Source: Dehalococcoidia bacterium
Lineage (GTDB): Bacteria > Chloroflexota > Dehalococcoidia > SZUA-161
Assembly: GCA_011174795.1 (NCBI GenBank)
Contig: DUEY01000044.1
Span: 1-35,678, forward strand
DNA: 35,678 nucleotides
Reading direction: 5' to 3'
A model generated the notes under the pieces. It did not search any database. It was given only the letters and a program-made list of their open reading frames with translations, and had not been told where the DNA came from. The position numbers and the translations under genes are program-made. Positions 1-7,963 of this stretch are shown in pieces; the stretch's first letter is position 1; each line of letters begins with the position of its first letter.

Positions 1-976
1 ATACGTTGAAAAGTATGCACCTTGCGTTCAGTTTCTTGAGGAATCCCTCATCCCCCATCCAGTTAGTAATCAGGTGCCCCGCCCACGAGAACCTCTGCAT
101 GCCCAGGTCATAGGCTACGGGGACGCCAATAGCGTCCGACTTGTCGGATTCGTAGTGGACGTCCGCCATCGGTTCCAGGGTGCCCGTCTGTGCGTCCTTG
201 ACGCCCCACTTGGGATGCCGCTTCATGTACTTGCGGCGTATGCCGTGGGCGCCCTGACCGCCGCCGATACCTACCCACCACTCCACCATGTCCGTCTGGC
301 CCAGCGGTCCCTTGACGACCGGAGTGACCGCGTCTCCCACTTTTACGTCTTCCCAGAGCCGCGATTCGGCGCCACGTATCTCTTCGTTCTCATACATATC
401 ATCTATCTTTTTCAGTTCCTCTGCCGTGTACTTGTATTTCGTTACCTGTGAGTACTTACCCCTCTCCTTGGCCGCCTTCCTCTCGACCCGCATGGTCTCC
501 CGTTTCTGGGTGCCGACAACATCGCCCCTCTGGTTGTAGTATACGGTCCTGCCCACCTGGAGGAACTGGCGCCCCCCCATCTTGCCCTTCTTCTCTATGA
601 GGTCGAGGGGGTAGTCGACACAAGTAACCTCGTCGTTGACATGTATCGCCCTGTGCCACTCCCAGTTGCAGCCGCAGTAGAAGGCGTGCACCCCCGGCAG
701 CCCTTCCATGCCCTGGGGGCAGGCCACGGCATACAGGAACAAGCCCGGCGCGATTATATGTCCCCACCTCGTTCTAGTGGCGTATTCGGGATTGCGGAAG
801 AGGGGGTTATCGTCGCCTATACCGTTGCAGAACTGTCTTATGGCGTCCTTTGAAGCCACTTCGTTTTGCCTGATCATATAATAGGGCACTCCGAACTTGG
901 CCCTCATCTTCGCCAGGCCTTCCTCGGTTATCTTGCCGAATGTTACCTCCGGCTTCGATTCTGCCTGTTTAACCAT
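1..976 (-). CDS. MaoC-like / FAS1-like acyl dehydratase domain protein (3' end cut off by window)
   Basis: The reading frame opens at ATG 976, with AAGGAGG 11 bases upstream, and runs without a stop to base 1, so about 325 residues are visible and the C-terminus lies outside. It appears to contain two hot-dog halves. The N-terminal one has the GDDNPLF stretch (about residues 51-57) followed by a WGHIIAPGLF motif, as in the N-terminal dehydratase domain of MaoC-type proteins. Canonical (R)-specific enoyl-CoA hydratases have D-x-NP-x-H; here the histidine position is not His, which is usual for the non-catalytic half. The second half begins near the WEDVKVGD segment and is incomplete. The family hydrates or dehydrates acyl-CoA thioesters in fatty-acid or side-chain degradation. 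The substrate cannot be told from sequence. It is followed by purA upstream on the same strand, which gives no functional context. Confidence 0.75.
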   Translation of the reverse strand, partial: MVKQAESKPEVTFGKITEEGLAKMRAKFGVPYYMIRQNEVASKDAIRQFCNGIGDDNPLFRNPEYATRTRWGHIIAPGLFLYAVACPQGMEGLPGVHAFYCGCNWEWHRAIHVNDEVTCVDYPLDLIEKKGKMGGRQFLQVGRTVYYNQRGDVVGTQKRETMRVERKAAKERGKYSQVTKYKYTAEELKKIDDMYENEEIRGAESRLWEDVKVGDAVTPVVKGPLGQTDMVEWWVGIGGGQGAHGIRRKYMKRHPKWGVKDAQTGTLEPMADVHYESDKSDAIGVPVAYDLGMQRFSWAGHLITNWMGDEGFLKKLNARCILFNV

Positions 977-1072
977 ACCTTGCTATACCTCCTTGATTGT
1001 CTTGCCGACCAAATAGCTATTATATCATAGAGAGATGGTGTAAGCCCATGTTCTCTTGCATACTGCCGGACA

Positions 1073-2353
<1,281 letters not shown>

Positions 2354-2413
2354 TTAAACCTTTTCATTTCAGTCAATTCGTATTTACTATTCCCGTACGG
2401 AGCAGAAAATTAT

Positions 2414-2896
2414 TTATTCTACCCTGGCAATAATTGAAACGTAGTTCTTGCCATATTTTTTGGCACACTTGGGACAGGTTGTGTACCACATATACCATTT
2501 TTTAACTTCCAGATTTTTACCTTTTGTATAATCCTCGAAATCCTTGCACCACTTCCCTGTCTCTTTATAGGCTCCCTCGTAAACCTTACTTAAAAACTTG
2601 CCGCTCAAGGTGATATTTTCAGCACCGGGAACCTCTCTATCTACCGTTAAATAAATATCCATATTCCATTTTGAGGTATGATCGGAAAGGCCAAGGTTAT
2701 CGGGGATTGTCGCTCCAGCCTGACGAACTTTCTTATCAAGCCGTCTCATTACCGAGCCAAAATTGAGGGGTATGTAAAACAGGGTAAAAACTTTACCTTT
2801 GATGAATTTTTTATTATCCCACTGAAAAATTTTATTATCCCAGGGCGCGGGATCAAACTTAGGACAACATGCTGTATTTTGATTTTTATCGCCCAT
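2414..2896 (-). CDS. Conserved small cysteine-containing protein (family often labelled 'hydrolase'; function unknown)
   Basis: The protein has 160 residues with no signal peptide or membrane segment. I recognise the layout of a small family spread among anaerobic archaea and clostridia: an N-terminal FDPAPWDNK / W-x-NKKFIKG stretch, a central VPGAENITLSGKFL segment and a C-terminal TTCPKCAKKYGKNYV motif (about residues 138-152) with a CxxC pair. Databases tend to call it 'hydrolase', but no catalytic triad or metal motif is evident, so the function is open. The beta-rich pattern could suit a GyrI/SOUL-like small-molecule-binding fold; that is a guess. Base composition is clearly more AT-rich than purA and the replication genes. 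With the next gene it forms an AT-rich patch beside the tRNA-Ser pair, suggesting acquisition by transfer. Confidence 0.6.
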   Translation of the reverse strand: MGDKNQNTACCPKFDPAPWDNKIFQWDNKKFIKGKVFTLFYIPLNFGSVMRRLDKKVRQAGATIPDNLGLSDHTSKWNMDIYLTVDREVPGAENITLSGKFLSKVYEGAYKETGKWCKDFEDYTKGKNLEVKKWYMWYTTCPKCAKKYGKNYVSIIARVE

Positions 2897-2926
2897 ATAT
2901 TTATCCTGTTAACTAACTAAATTGAT

Positions 2927-3274
2927 TTAGCAGGGTTTACAAAAAGCCTTCTTGTCCACCATCTTTATCAATGTTACCAATTTTTTCTCATCGATATCCG
3001 CTGGCGAATGGATCTTTATATGTCTCATTGTCTTGCCACTGCCCTCAAACAAGCTTATCTCCTCTTTACTCAATCCGTTTATGGCAAAGCCAACATGCAC
3101 CCGGTTCTTCATGGCAGCGATGTAAAATTTACCGCCTGCAAACGCTATGACACCCCAAGTAATCTTCTCCTCACAACCTGGAATCGTTTCTAATATAAGT
3201 TTTCTAACCTTCTTAAGGCTCTCTTTTTGAGGAGAACTTTGCTTATCAATATAGTGGGCAATCTCCTTGTCCAT
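2927..3274 (-). CDS. DUF1801 / YdhG-like protein
   Basis: This 115-residue protein looks like the DUF1801 (YdhG/YdeI) fold: an N-terminal helical DKEIAHYIDKQ segment, the IPGCEEKITWGVIAF stretch (about residues 31-45) corresponding to the family's conserved 'P..E...YG.P.F' region, then VHVGFAINGL. The biochemical role of the family is unresolved, although related proteins have been proposed to act as small iron or metabolite chaperones. It sits 30 bases upstream of the AT-rich 160-residue gene on the same strand and shares its composition, so the two probably arrived and are transcribed together. A TTGACA hexamer lies at 3323-3328 (minus) upstream, but no good -10 box follows at the right distance. 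Confidence 0.65.
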   Translation of the reverse strand: MDKEIAHYIDKQSSPQKESLKKVRKLILETIPGCEEKITWGVIAFAGGKFYIAAMKNRVHVGFAINGLSKEEISLFEGSGKTMRHIKIHSPADIDEKKLVTLIKMVDKKAFCKPC

Positions 3275-3343
3275 GAATCATTCAACACATTTGGGAGTTA
3301 ATTACTCGATATTTATTGACCCTGTCAATCACTAAAATCACAA

Positions 3344-3433
<90 letters not shown>

Positions 3434-3434
3434 G

Positions 3435-3522
3435 CGGAGAGGGTGGGATTCGAACCCACGCTCCGATACAATCGGAGACCGCTTTTCGAGAGCGGCACCA
3501 TAAACCACTCGGACACCTCTCC
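3435..3522 (-). tRNA. tRNA-Ser(CGA)
   Basis: This is a class II tRNA on the minus strand. The acceptor stem GGAGAGG (3516-3522) pairs with CCTCTCC (3436-3442). The anticodon stem CCGCT/AGCGG encloses loop CTCGAAA with anticodon CGA. The long variable arm contains the TCCGAT/ATCGGA stem, and the T-arm has GTTCGAATC. Discriminator G is at 3435. No CCA follows: only base 3434 separates it from the next tRNA, so CCA must be added after processing, unlike its neighbour. Confidence 0.97.
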
Positions 3523-3564
3523 CTATCCACCCTCTTCGCAAAGGCCCTTCTCGAGGCCAGCGGC

Positions 3565-3583
3565 GTGGTGTCTTCAACACCAC
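3565..3583 (-). other. Perfect stem-loop in the leader of the tRNA-Ser transcript
   Basis: GTGGTGT (3565-3571) and ACACCAC (3577-3583) form a seven-base stem with a five-base loop. It lies between the predicted tRNA promoter (3601-3629) and the first tRNA (starts 3522). It could be a processing element, or the terminator of the dnaC-like gene that ends at 3726. No T-run follows on the minus strand, so an intrinsic terminator is not favoured. Confidence 0.4.
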
Positions 3584-3600
3584 TCTAGCGCCAAAGACCT

Positions 3601-3629
3601 ATTGTATCTAAGGGAGTGTGATAAATCAA
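3601..3629 (-). promoter_or_regulatory. Predicted promoter for the tRNA-Ser pair
   Basis: On the minus strand, TTGATT (3624-3629) is followed after exactly 17 bases by TACAAT (3601-3606), a good sigma-70-type match. It lies in the 203-base gap between the dnaC-like stop codon and the first tRNA and points at the tRNAs. The predicted RNA would begin near 3594 and contain a short leader with a hairpin before the tRNA-Ser(CGA) 5' end at 3522. The rest of this gap holds nothing else I can support. Confidence 0.5.
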
Positions 3630-3725
3630 GGTTGAGGAGCGTCGGCCATTTTTCGGAGTCCGCATCCGGGGGACGACGAAGAAATCTTAGATATGAATTT
3701 CAGCCTCAATCTGAATCTTATCGAC

Positions 3726-5129
3726 CTACCGCCCTCTGCGGGGGTGGCGGGAGCGCCCGGAATCCTCCGGCGGCTTCGCCTGGCTGCGGTAGTCGGGGGC
3801 GTGGATGAAGATGAGGTTGCTCAGCTTGGGATCCTGAAGGCGTGAGCTCAATCGGCCTTCGAGTTCCTCCAGGAAGCCGGCAACGGTGATAACCGTGGGC
3901 AGCCGCGAGTTGTAGCGGTAGTTCAGTATCTGGTAGAGCTTCTCCTGGGCCCACGGCGTGCTGCTCTCGGTGCCCAGGTCGTCCAGGATGAGCAGCGGGC
4001 TTGACTTCACCCCTTCGAAGACACGGTCGTAGGTTATTTTGCTCTCGGGGCTGAAGGTGGAGCGGAGGTGGTCGAGGAGGTCGGGCACGACGGCGAAGAA
4101 GACGGGTCGCCCCGCTCTCAACTGGTGGTTGGCTATGGCTGCCGCAAGGTGGGTCTTGCCGCAGCCGTGCACACCGAGGAAGACGAGCCAGTTCTCGGGC
4201 GCCTCGGCAAACTGGCGTGCGGCTTCCCAGGCGGTCTGGAGGCTCTCCCGCCCCCTCTCGTCGGCGTTTATTCCCCGTGTATCGAACGTCTCGAAGGTCT
4301 TGTCGCCGAGGAACTGGAGGCTCAGGCCGCCTATTTCCTGAAAGAGGGGTTTCAGAGGCTTCTCCAGTTCGCACTGATAGGCTATAGTAGGGTCTTGCAG
4401 CCGTGCCACGAGCCGCTCGTCCAGCCCCCCCAGGTTGTTGACTGTTACCACCGTCGGCAGCTCGGTGTTGAACCGGTGGTTTAATATCTGGAACAGCTTC
4501 TCCTCGGCCCAGGGAGTGCTGCTCTGGCTGCCCAGGTCGTCGAGCACCAGGAGAGGGGCGTTGCGCACCCGCTCGAAAAGTTCATCGTAGGCAACGTCGC
4601 TCGTGGGGCTGAACGTGGTGCGAAGGTGGTCGAGGAGGTCGGGGACGATGATGAAAAATGCCCGGTGCCCTTCGTGAATCCGCTGGTTGGCTATAGCCGC
4701 TGCCATATGAGTCTTGCCGCAGCCGCTGGGGCCGCTGAGGACGAGCCACCCTTTGGGCTCCCGGGAGAACTCTTTCGCCGCTTCAAGACAGCGGGCGAAC
4801 CTCTCCTGGTTTTGAGGGTCGCTGCTGCGTCCCCGGGGCAGCAGCTTATCGAAGGTGAGGCGTGTCAGTGGTCCCAGGTTGCTGTATCGCTCCAGCCGTG
4901 ACACACGGCCCTGCTCTATTTCCTTTTTGGTACATTCACAGGGTACCAGCCTGCCGAAGTCGGGGTGATCCAGGGGGACGTCGAAGCGCAGCCAGCCCCT
5001 TCCCTTGCAGATAGGGCACTCGCCCTCCGCGCCATCATCCGGCAGGCTACTTCTTGAGGAGGTGTCCGTATCTCCTGTAGTATTCTTCTGGGTCAGACTC
5101 CGCTTCAGTATGTCGCCCAGGCTTTCCAT
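3726..5129 (-). CDS. Tandem-domain DnaC/DnaI-like AAA+ ATPase (putative helicase loader)
   Basis: This 467-residue protein is about twice the size of a normal DnaC/DnaI loader. After a short N-terminal stretch comes a likely zinc-binding module CPICKGRG ... CEC (about residues 38-65). Then follow two complete AAA+ domains. The first has Walker A GPSGCGKTH (about 134-142) and Walker B LLVLDDLG; the second has Walker A GVHGCGKTH and Walker B LLILDDLG. The copies are strikingly alike: VPDLLDHLR-T-TFSP and VPDLLDHLR-S-TFSP, then SSTPWA-EEKL-QILN in both. The offset is 186 residues (558 bases), visible also in the DNA. The second copy lacks the zinc module and the sensor-1-like Asn (TVNN becomes TVAG). 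By family role it should load DnaB at origins or restart forks. It lies downstream of dnaB and dnaD-like genes and overlaps the latter by 83 bases. Start ATG 5129 has GGAGGG upstream. Confidence 0.85.
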   Translation of the reverse strand: MESLGDILKRSLTQKNTTGDTDTSSRSSLPDDGAEGECPICKGRGWLRFDVPLDHPDFGRLVPCECTKKEIEQGRVSRLERYSNLGPLTRLTFDKLLPRGRSSDPQNQERFARCLEAAKEFSREPKGWLVLSGPSGCGKTHMAAAIANQRIHEGHRAFFIIVPDLLDHLRTTFSPTSDVAYDELFERVRNAPLLVLDDLGSQSSTPWAEEKLFQILNHRFNTELPTVVTVNNLGGLDERLVARLQDPTIAYQCELEKPLKPLFQEIGGLSLQFLGDKTFETFDTRGINADERGRESLQTAWEAARQFAEAPENWLVFLGVHGCGKTHLAAAIANHQLRAGRPVFFAVVPDLLDHLRSTFSPESKITYDRVFEGVKSSPLLILDDLGTESSTPWAQEKLYQILNYRYNSRLPTVITVAGFLEELEGRLSSRLQDPKLSNLIFIHAPDYRSQAKPPEDSGRSRHPRRGR

Positions 5130-5757
5130 CCTGTTTGCCCTCCACTGCCCATCTTTCTAAGATACGGGCTATGTATCTCCAGTTACGCTTGTTGAGGTCG
5201 ACTGCTTCCCTGAAAGCATCCTGTATCCATGAGGCGGGGTAGGTGCCCTCCGCCTCCTTGAGCTCCTCGGCTATTATCGGTGAAAGCATGCCGATGTTTT
5301 GCTCGTAGAGGGTGAAAATGTTTGGCCGCTGCTCCTCGGTGGCCTCACGTGGCTCACTTCTGACCAGCCCTTCCAGCTTGAGCTCACCGCTCTCGAGCTT
5401 CTCTACTGCCCTCCTGTCGGCCTCGGTATTCACGAAATAGAGGTCGTCTATAGCGCCATCTCGCTTCAGGGTCAGGTGCAGGAGCGTACCTCTTTTTACA
5501 GCCTGCTCCAGCCCCTGCTGCAAAAGCTCCTCCGGTGCGCCGTCGTCCCCCAGCCCTTTCATCAGGACGGGGTTGCCGAGCAATTCACGGCGGGTAACGA
5601 AGCGGGGATAGCCCCGTTTCTGGTAAACAGACCAGAAGATGTGGAGCGTTACTTTGAGCTCGGCAAGGTTATCGATATCAGGAAGCACCGTGCTGAAGAA
5701 CGGGTTGGGTATCGGGGTGAACCTGGTCTTGATCGGAAAACCACTGAAAGCTTTCAT
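5047..5757 (-). CDS. DnaD-like primosome / replication initiation protein
   Basis: The protein has 236 residues, typical of DnaD. An N-terminal winged-helix-like region (about residues 10-110, with LHIFWSVYQKRGYPRFVTRRE) is followed by a DnaD-domain C-terminal helical part. That part begins near NIFTLYEQNIGMLSPIIAEEL (about residues 147-167) and includes the WIQDAFREAVDLNKRNWRYI signature and the tail YGHLLKK. DnaD proteins bind DNA and bridge initiator or restart proteins to the DnaB helicase and its loader. ATG 5757 overlaps the dnaB stop by four bases (ATGA), implying translational coupling. Its 3' end overlaps the start of the dnaC-like gene by 83 bases in another frame. The order dnaB-dnaD-dnaC-like is a coherent helicase-loading operon. 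Confidence 0.88.
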   Translation of the reverse strand: MKAFSGFPIKTRFTPIPNPFFSTVLPDIDNLAELKVTLHIFWSVYQKRGYPRFVTRRELLGNPVLMKGLGDDGAPEELLQQGLEQAVKRGTLLHLTLKRDGAIDDLYFVNTEADRRAVEKLESGELKLEGLVRSEPREATEEQRPNIFTLYEQNIGMLSPIIAEELKEAEGTYPASWIQDAFREAVDLNKRNWRYIARILERWAVEGKQDGKPGRHTEAESDPEEYYRRYGHLLKK

Positions 5758-7166
5758 AGCAGGCTATGCCTTTCAAGCTCGGTTGTCTCCTCTAGGTTCT
5801 CGAACTTGGCTATTCGATCCCGGAAGAAAAGGTGGGCTCGCCCGATGGGGCCGTTCCGGTGCTTGGCGACTATTATCTCCGCGATGCCCTTGCGGAAAGG
5901 CTTGCCGGGGTATTTCCTCTCCCACTCCTCCTCGTCTTTGACGGTAAGGTCTTCGCGGTAGATAAAGAGCACGACGTCAGCATCCTGCTCGATCGAGCCG
6001 CTGTCCCTGAGGTCGGAAAGCTGGGGGATGGGAGGGTGACGGTCTGCTATAGCCCGGCTCATCTGGGAGACAGCCAGTATCGGGACTTCAAGCTCACGGG
6101 CGAGCTCCTTTATGGAGTGCGAGATTTCGCTCATCTCCTGGACCCTGTTATATGTTCTGCTGTCCATATACCTGCTTGAGCGGAGAAGCTGGATGTAATC
6201 CACTATGATAAGGTCGATTCCCTTATCCTGTTTCAGACGGATAGCCTTGCTCCGCATATCCGAGTCCTTGAGGAAGGGGGAATCATCGATATAAATAGGC
6301 ACCTCGGAGAGATACCCCATAGTTTCACTAATAGTCTCCCGCTGGCTCTCGCTGAGTTCGTCGAGCCGTACCTTCTGGGCATCGATGCCTGATTCAAAGG
6401 CGAGGAAGCGGTAGGCGAGCTCCATCTTGGACATCTCAAGGCTGAACAGGGCAACACTTGCCTTTGATTCGACGGCGGCATTGCGGGCGATGTTGAGCGC
6501 TAGGCTGGTCTTACCCAGGCTGGGCCTTGATGCCAGCACGACCATGTCGGAGCGCTGCATGCCGATGAGTATCCTGTCGAGGTCGGGGAAGCCGGTGGGT
6601 ATATGGGGGATAAAGCCCTGTTCCTCTATGCCGCTCTCCTCGAAATAGCGGTCAAGCACGTCGCGGATGTGGACGAAGTCACCCCTAGTCTGCCCGGACC
6701 TCAGCCCGTAGAGAATGCCCTCCGCTCTACCGAGGGCGTCGTCAATGTCCGGCGGGGCTTCATAGCCGATGGCTGCAATCTGGTTTGAGGCGGAGATAAG
6801 CCGACGCATCATAGAGAGGCGGCGCACGATGTTGGCATAGTACTCGACGTGCACCGAGGTCGGGACCTGAGAAACGAGGTGGCTCAGGTACTCGGCCCCG
6901 CCGGCAGCCTCAAGTTTATGCTGGCGCGCAAGCTCGTGAGCCACCGTGATCTGATTTATAGCTTCCTTGCGATCAAACAGTTGAACGCAGCTATCATAAG
7001 TCCAGCGGTTCTTCTCCCGGTAGAAATCGTTGGGATTGAGGAAGGCATTAACCTTAACTATCGCCTCCGGGTCTATGAGAATCGAGCCCAGCACCGCCTC
7101 TTCGGCATCGAGGTCGTGGGGGGGGAGCTTGATATCCGACTGGGATTCACCGCTCTCGCCGTACAT
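5754..7166 (-). CDS. dnaB: Replicative DNA helicase DnaB
   Basis: This 470-residue protein has the standard hexameric helicase layout. The N-terminal all-helical domain starts at LDAEEAVLGSIL (about residues 18-30). The RecA-like C-terminal domain has Walker A SRPSLGKTS (about 214-222), Walker B LIIVDYIQLL (about 320) and the arginine-finger region LRDSGSIEQDADVV. No intein interrupts the P-loop. DnaB unwinds DNA at the fork and organises primase and polymerase. The start ATG 7166 lies two bases after the rplI stop, with GAAGGA inside the end of rplI acting as its ribosome site. rplI-dnaB linkage is a very common bacterial arrangement. Confidence 0.98.
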   Translation of the reverse strand: MYGESGESQSDIKLPPHDLDAEEAVLGSILIDPEAIVKVNAFLNPNDFYREKNRWTYDSCVQLFDRKEAINQITVAHELARQHKLEAAGGAEYLSHLVSQVPTSVHVEYYANIVRRLSMMRRLISASNQIAAIGYEAPPDIDDALGRAEGILYGLRSGQTRGDFVHIRDVLDRYFEESGIEEQGFIPHIPTGFPDLDRILIGMQRSDMVVLASRPSLGKTSLALNIARNAAVESKASVALFSLEMSKMELAYRFLAFESGIDAQKVRLDELSESQRETISETMGYLSEVPIYIDDSPFLKDSDMRSKAIRLKQDKGIDLIIVDYIQLLRSSRYMDSRTYNRVQEMSEISHSIKELARELEVPILAVSQMSRAIADRHPPIPQLSDLRDSGSIEQDADVVLFIYREDLTVKDEEEWERKYPGKPFRKGIAEIIVAKHRNGPIGRAHLFFRDRIAKFENLEETTELERHSLL

Positions 7167-7168
7167 GG

Positions 7169-7870
7169 CTATTCCTTCTCTTCCTCTTCCTCCGATACTG
7201 GTTCAGGCTCCTGCTCCTGCATTTCTGTTTGCGTTTCCGGCTCAGGCTCAGGCTCAAGCTCAAGCTCTGGCTTAAGTTCAGGCTCCTGCTCCTGTAATTC
7301 CGTTTCCGGCTCCGGTTCAGGCTCTTGCTCTTGCTCTTTCTCCTCTACCGCCTTTTCCTCCTTCTTTTTCTTGGGCTCCTTCGCTTTCTCTTTTTCCTTC
7401 TTCTCCTTGCCCTCTTCCTCCTCCTCTTTCTGCTCGACGAGGACGTTTACTGTGGCGGTTACATTCCTGGTTAATCTAATCGATACCTCGTGGCTGCCCA
7501 GCTCGCGGATGGGCTCTTCAAGCTCTATGTTGTGCTTGTCGATATCGTGTCCGGTGAGCCGCTTTATCTCTTTGGCGATGGCTGCATTTGTGACCGAGCC
7601 GTAGATGCGGTCTTTAGCCCCGGCACGAGCCTTCAGGGCTACGGTAACCCCTCTCAGTTCTTGAGCCAGGACTTCGGCTTCCTGCTCCAGAACAGCCTGA
7701 CGGCGTTCTTCGGACTGGCGCCACAACTCCAGTTTTCGCAGTTCGCCGGGGGTGGCGAGTACGGCGAGCTTCTTGGGGAAAAGAAAATTTCTGGCATAGC
7801 CATCGGCTACATCTTTAAGGTCACCCGCTCGGGCAACGTTGGTGACATCCTGGAGAAAAATTACCTTCAT
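7169..7870 (-). CDS. rplI: Ribosomal protein L9 with a long low-complexity acidic tail
   Basis: Residues 1-147 are a normal bL9: an N-terminal 23S rRNA-binding domain ([15 protein letters not shown], then [16 protein letters not shown]), a connecting helix rich in E/R, and a C-terminal domain ending at [10 protein letters not shown]. The remaining ~86 residues are low complexity. First comes an EK-rich part, then repeated E-P, E-Q-E-P and E-L-E-P units, ending in EEEEEKE. Typical bL9 is about 150 residues, so the tail is an extension with no recognised domain, probably disordered and highly acidic. AGAGG lies five bases before ATG 7870. A TTGACC box (7906-7911) and TAGAAT (7881-7886) face the gene, but their 19-base spacing makes that promoter uncertain. 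Confidence 0.97.
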   Translation of the reverse strand: MKVIFLQDVTNVARAGDLKDVADGYARNFLFPKKLAVLATPGELRKLELWRQSEERRQAVLEQEAEVLAQELRGVTVALKARAGAKDRIYGSVTNAAIAKEIKRLTGHDIDKHNIELEEPIRELGSHEVSIRLTRNVTATVNVLVEQKEEEEEGKEKKEKEKAKEPKKKKEEKAVEEKEQEQEPEPEPETELQEQEPELKPELELEPEPEPETQTEMQEQEPEPVSEEEEEKE

Positions 7871-7963
7871 TTTGACCTCTATTCTATTTCTTGCTGTTTA
7901 TTGGGGGTCAAGCGATTTTTCCACGAACTTTTCAACGAGTTATCCACTGTATCAACAGCGGCT

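Noticed and set aside
3315-3329. Short inverted repeat ATTGAC-CCT-GTCAAT after the tRNA genes
   Set aside because: Six-base stem with three-base loop, AT-rich and without a T-run on the minus strand; too weak to call a terminator.
6849-7604. Serine-rich plus-strand frame opposite rplI and dnaB
   Set aside because: It is the complement of the Glu/Lys repeat tail of L9, with no ribosome site or recognisable domain.
7940-7948. DnaA-box-like TTATCCACT upstream of rplI near dnaB
   Set aside because: Only one near-consensus box is visible in a 93-base gap, with no cluster, AT-rich unwinding element or dnaA gene, so an origin is not supported.
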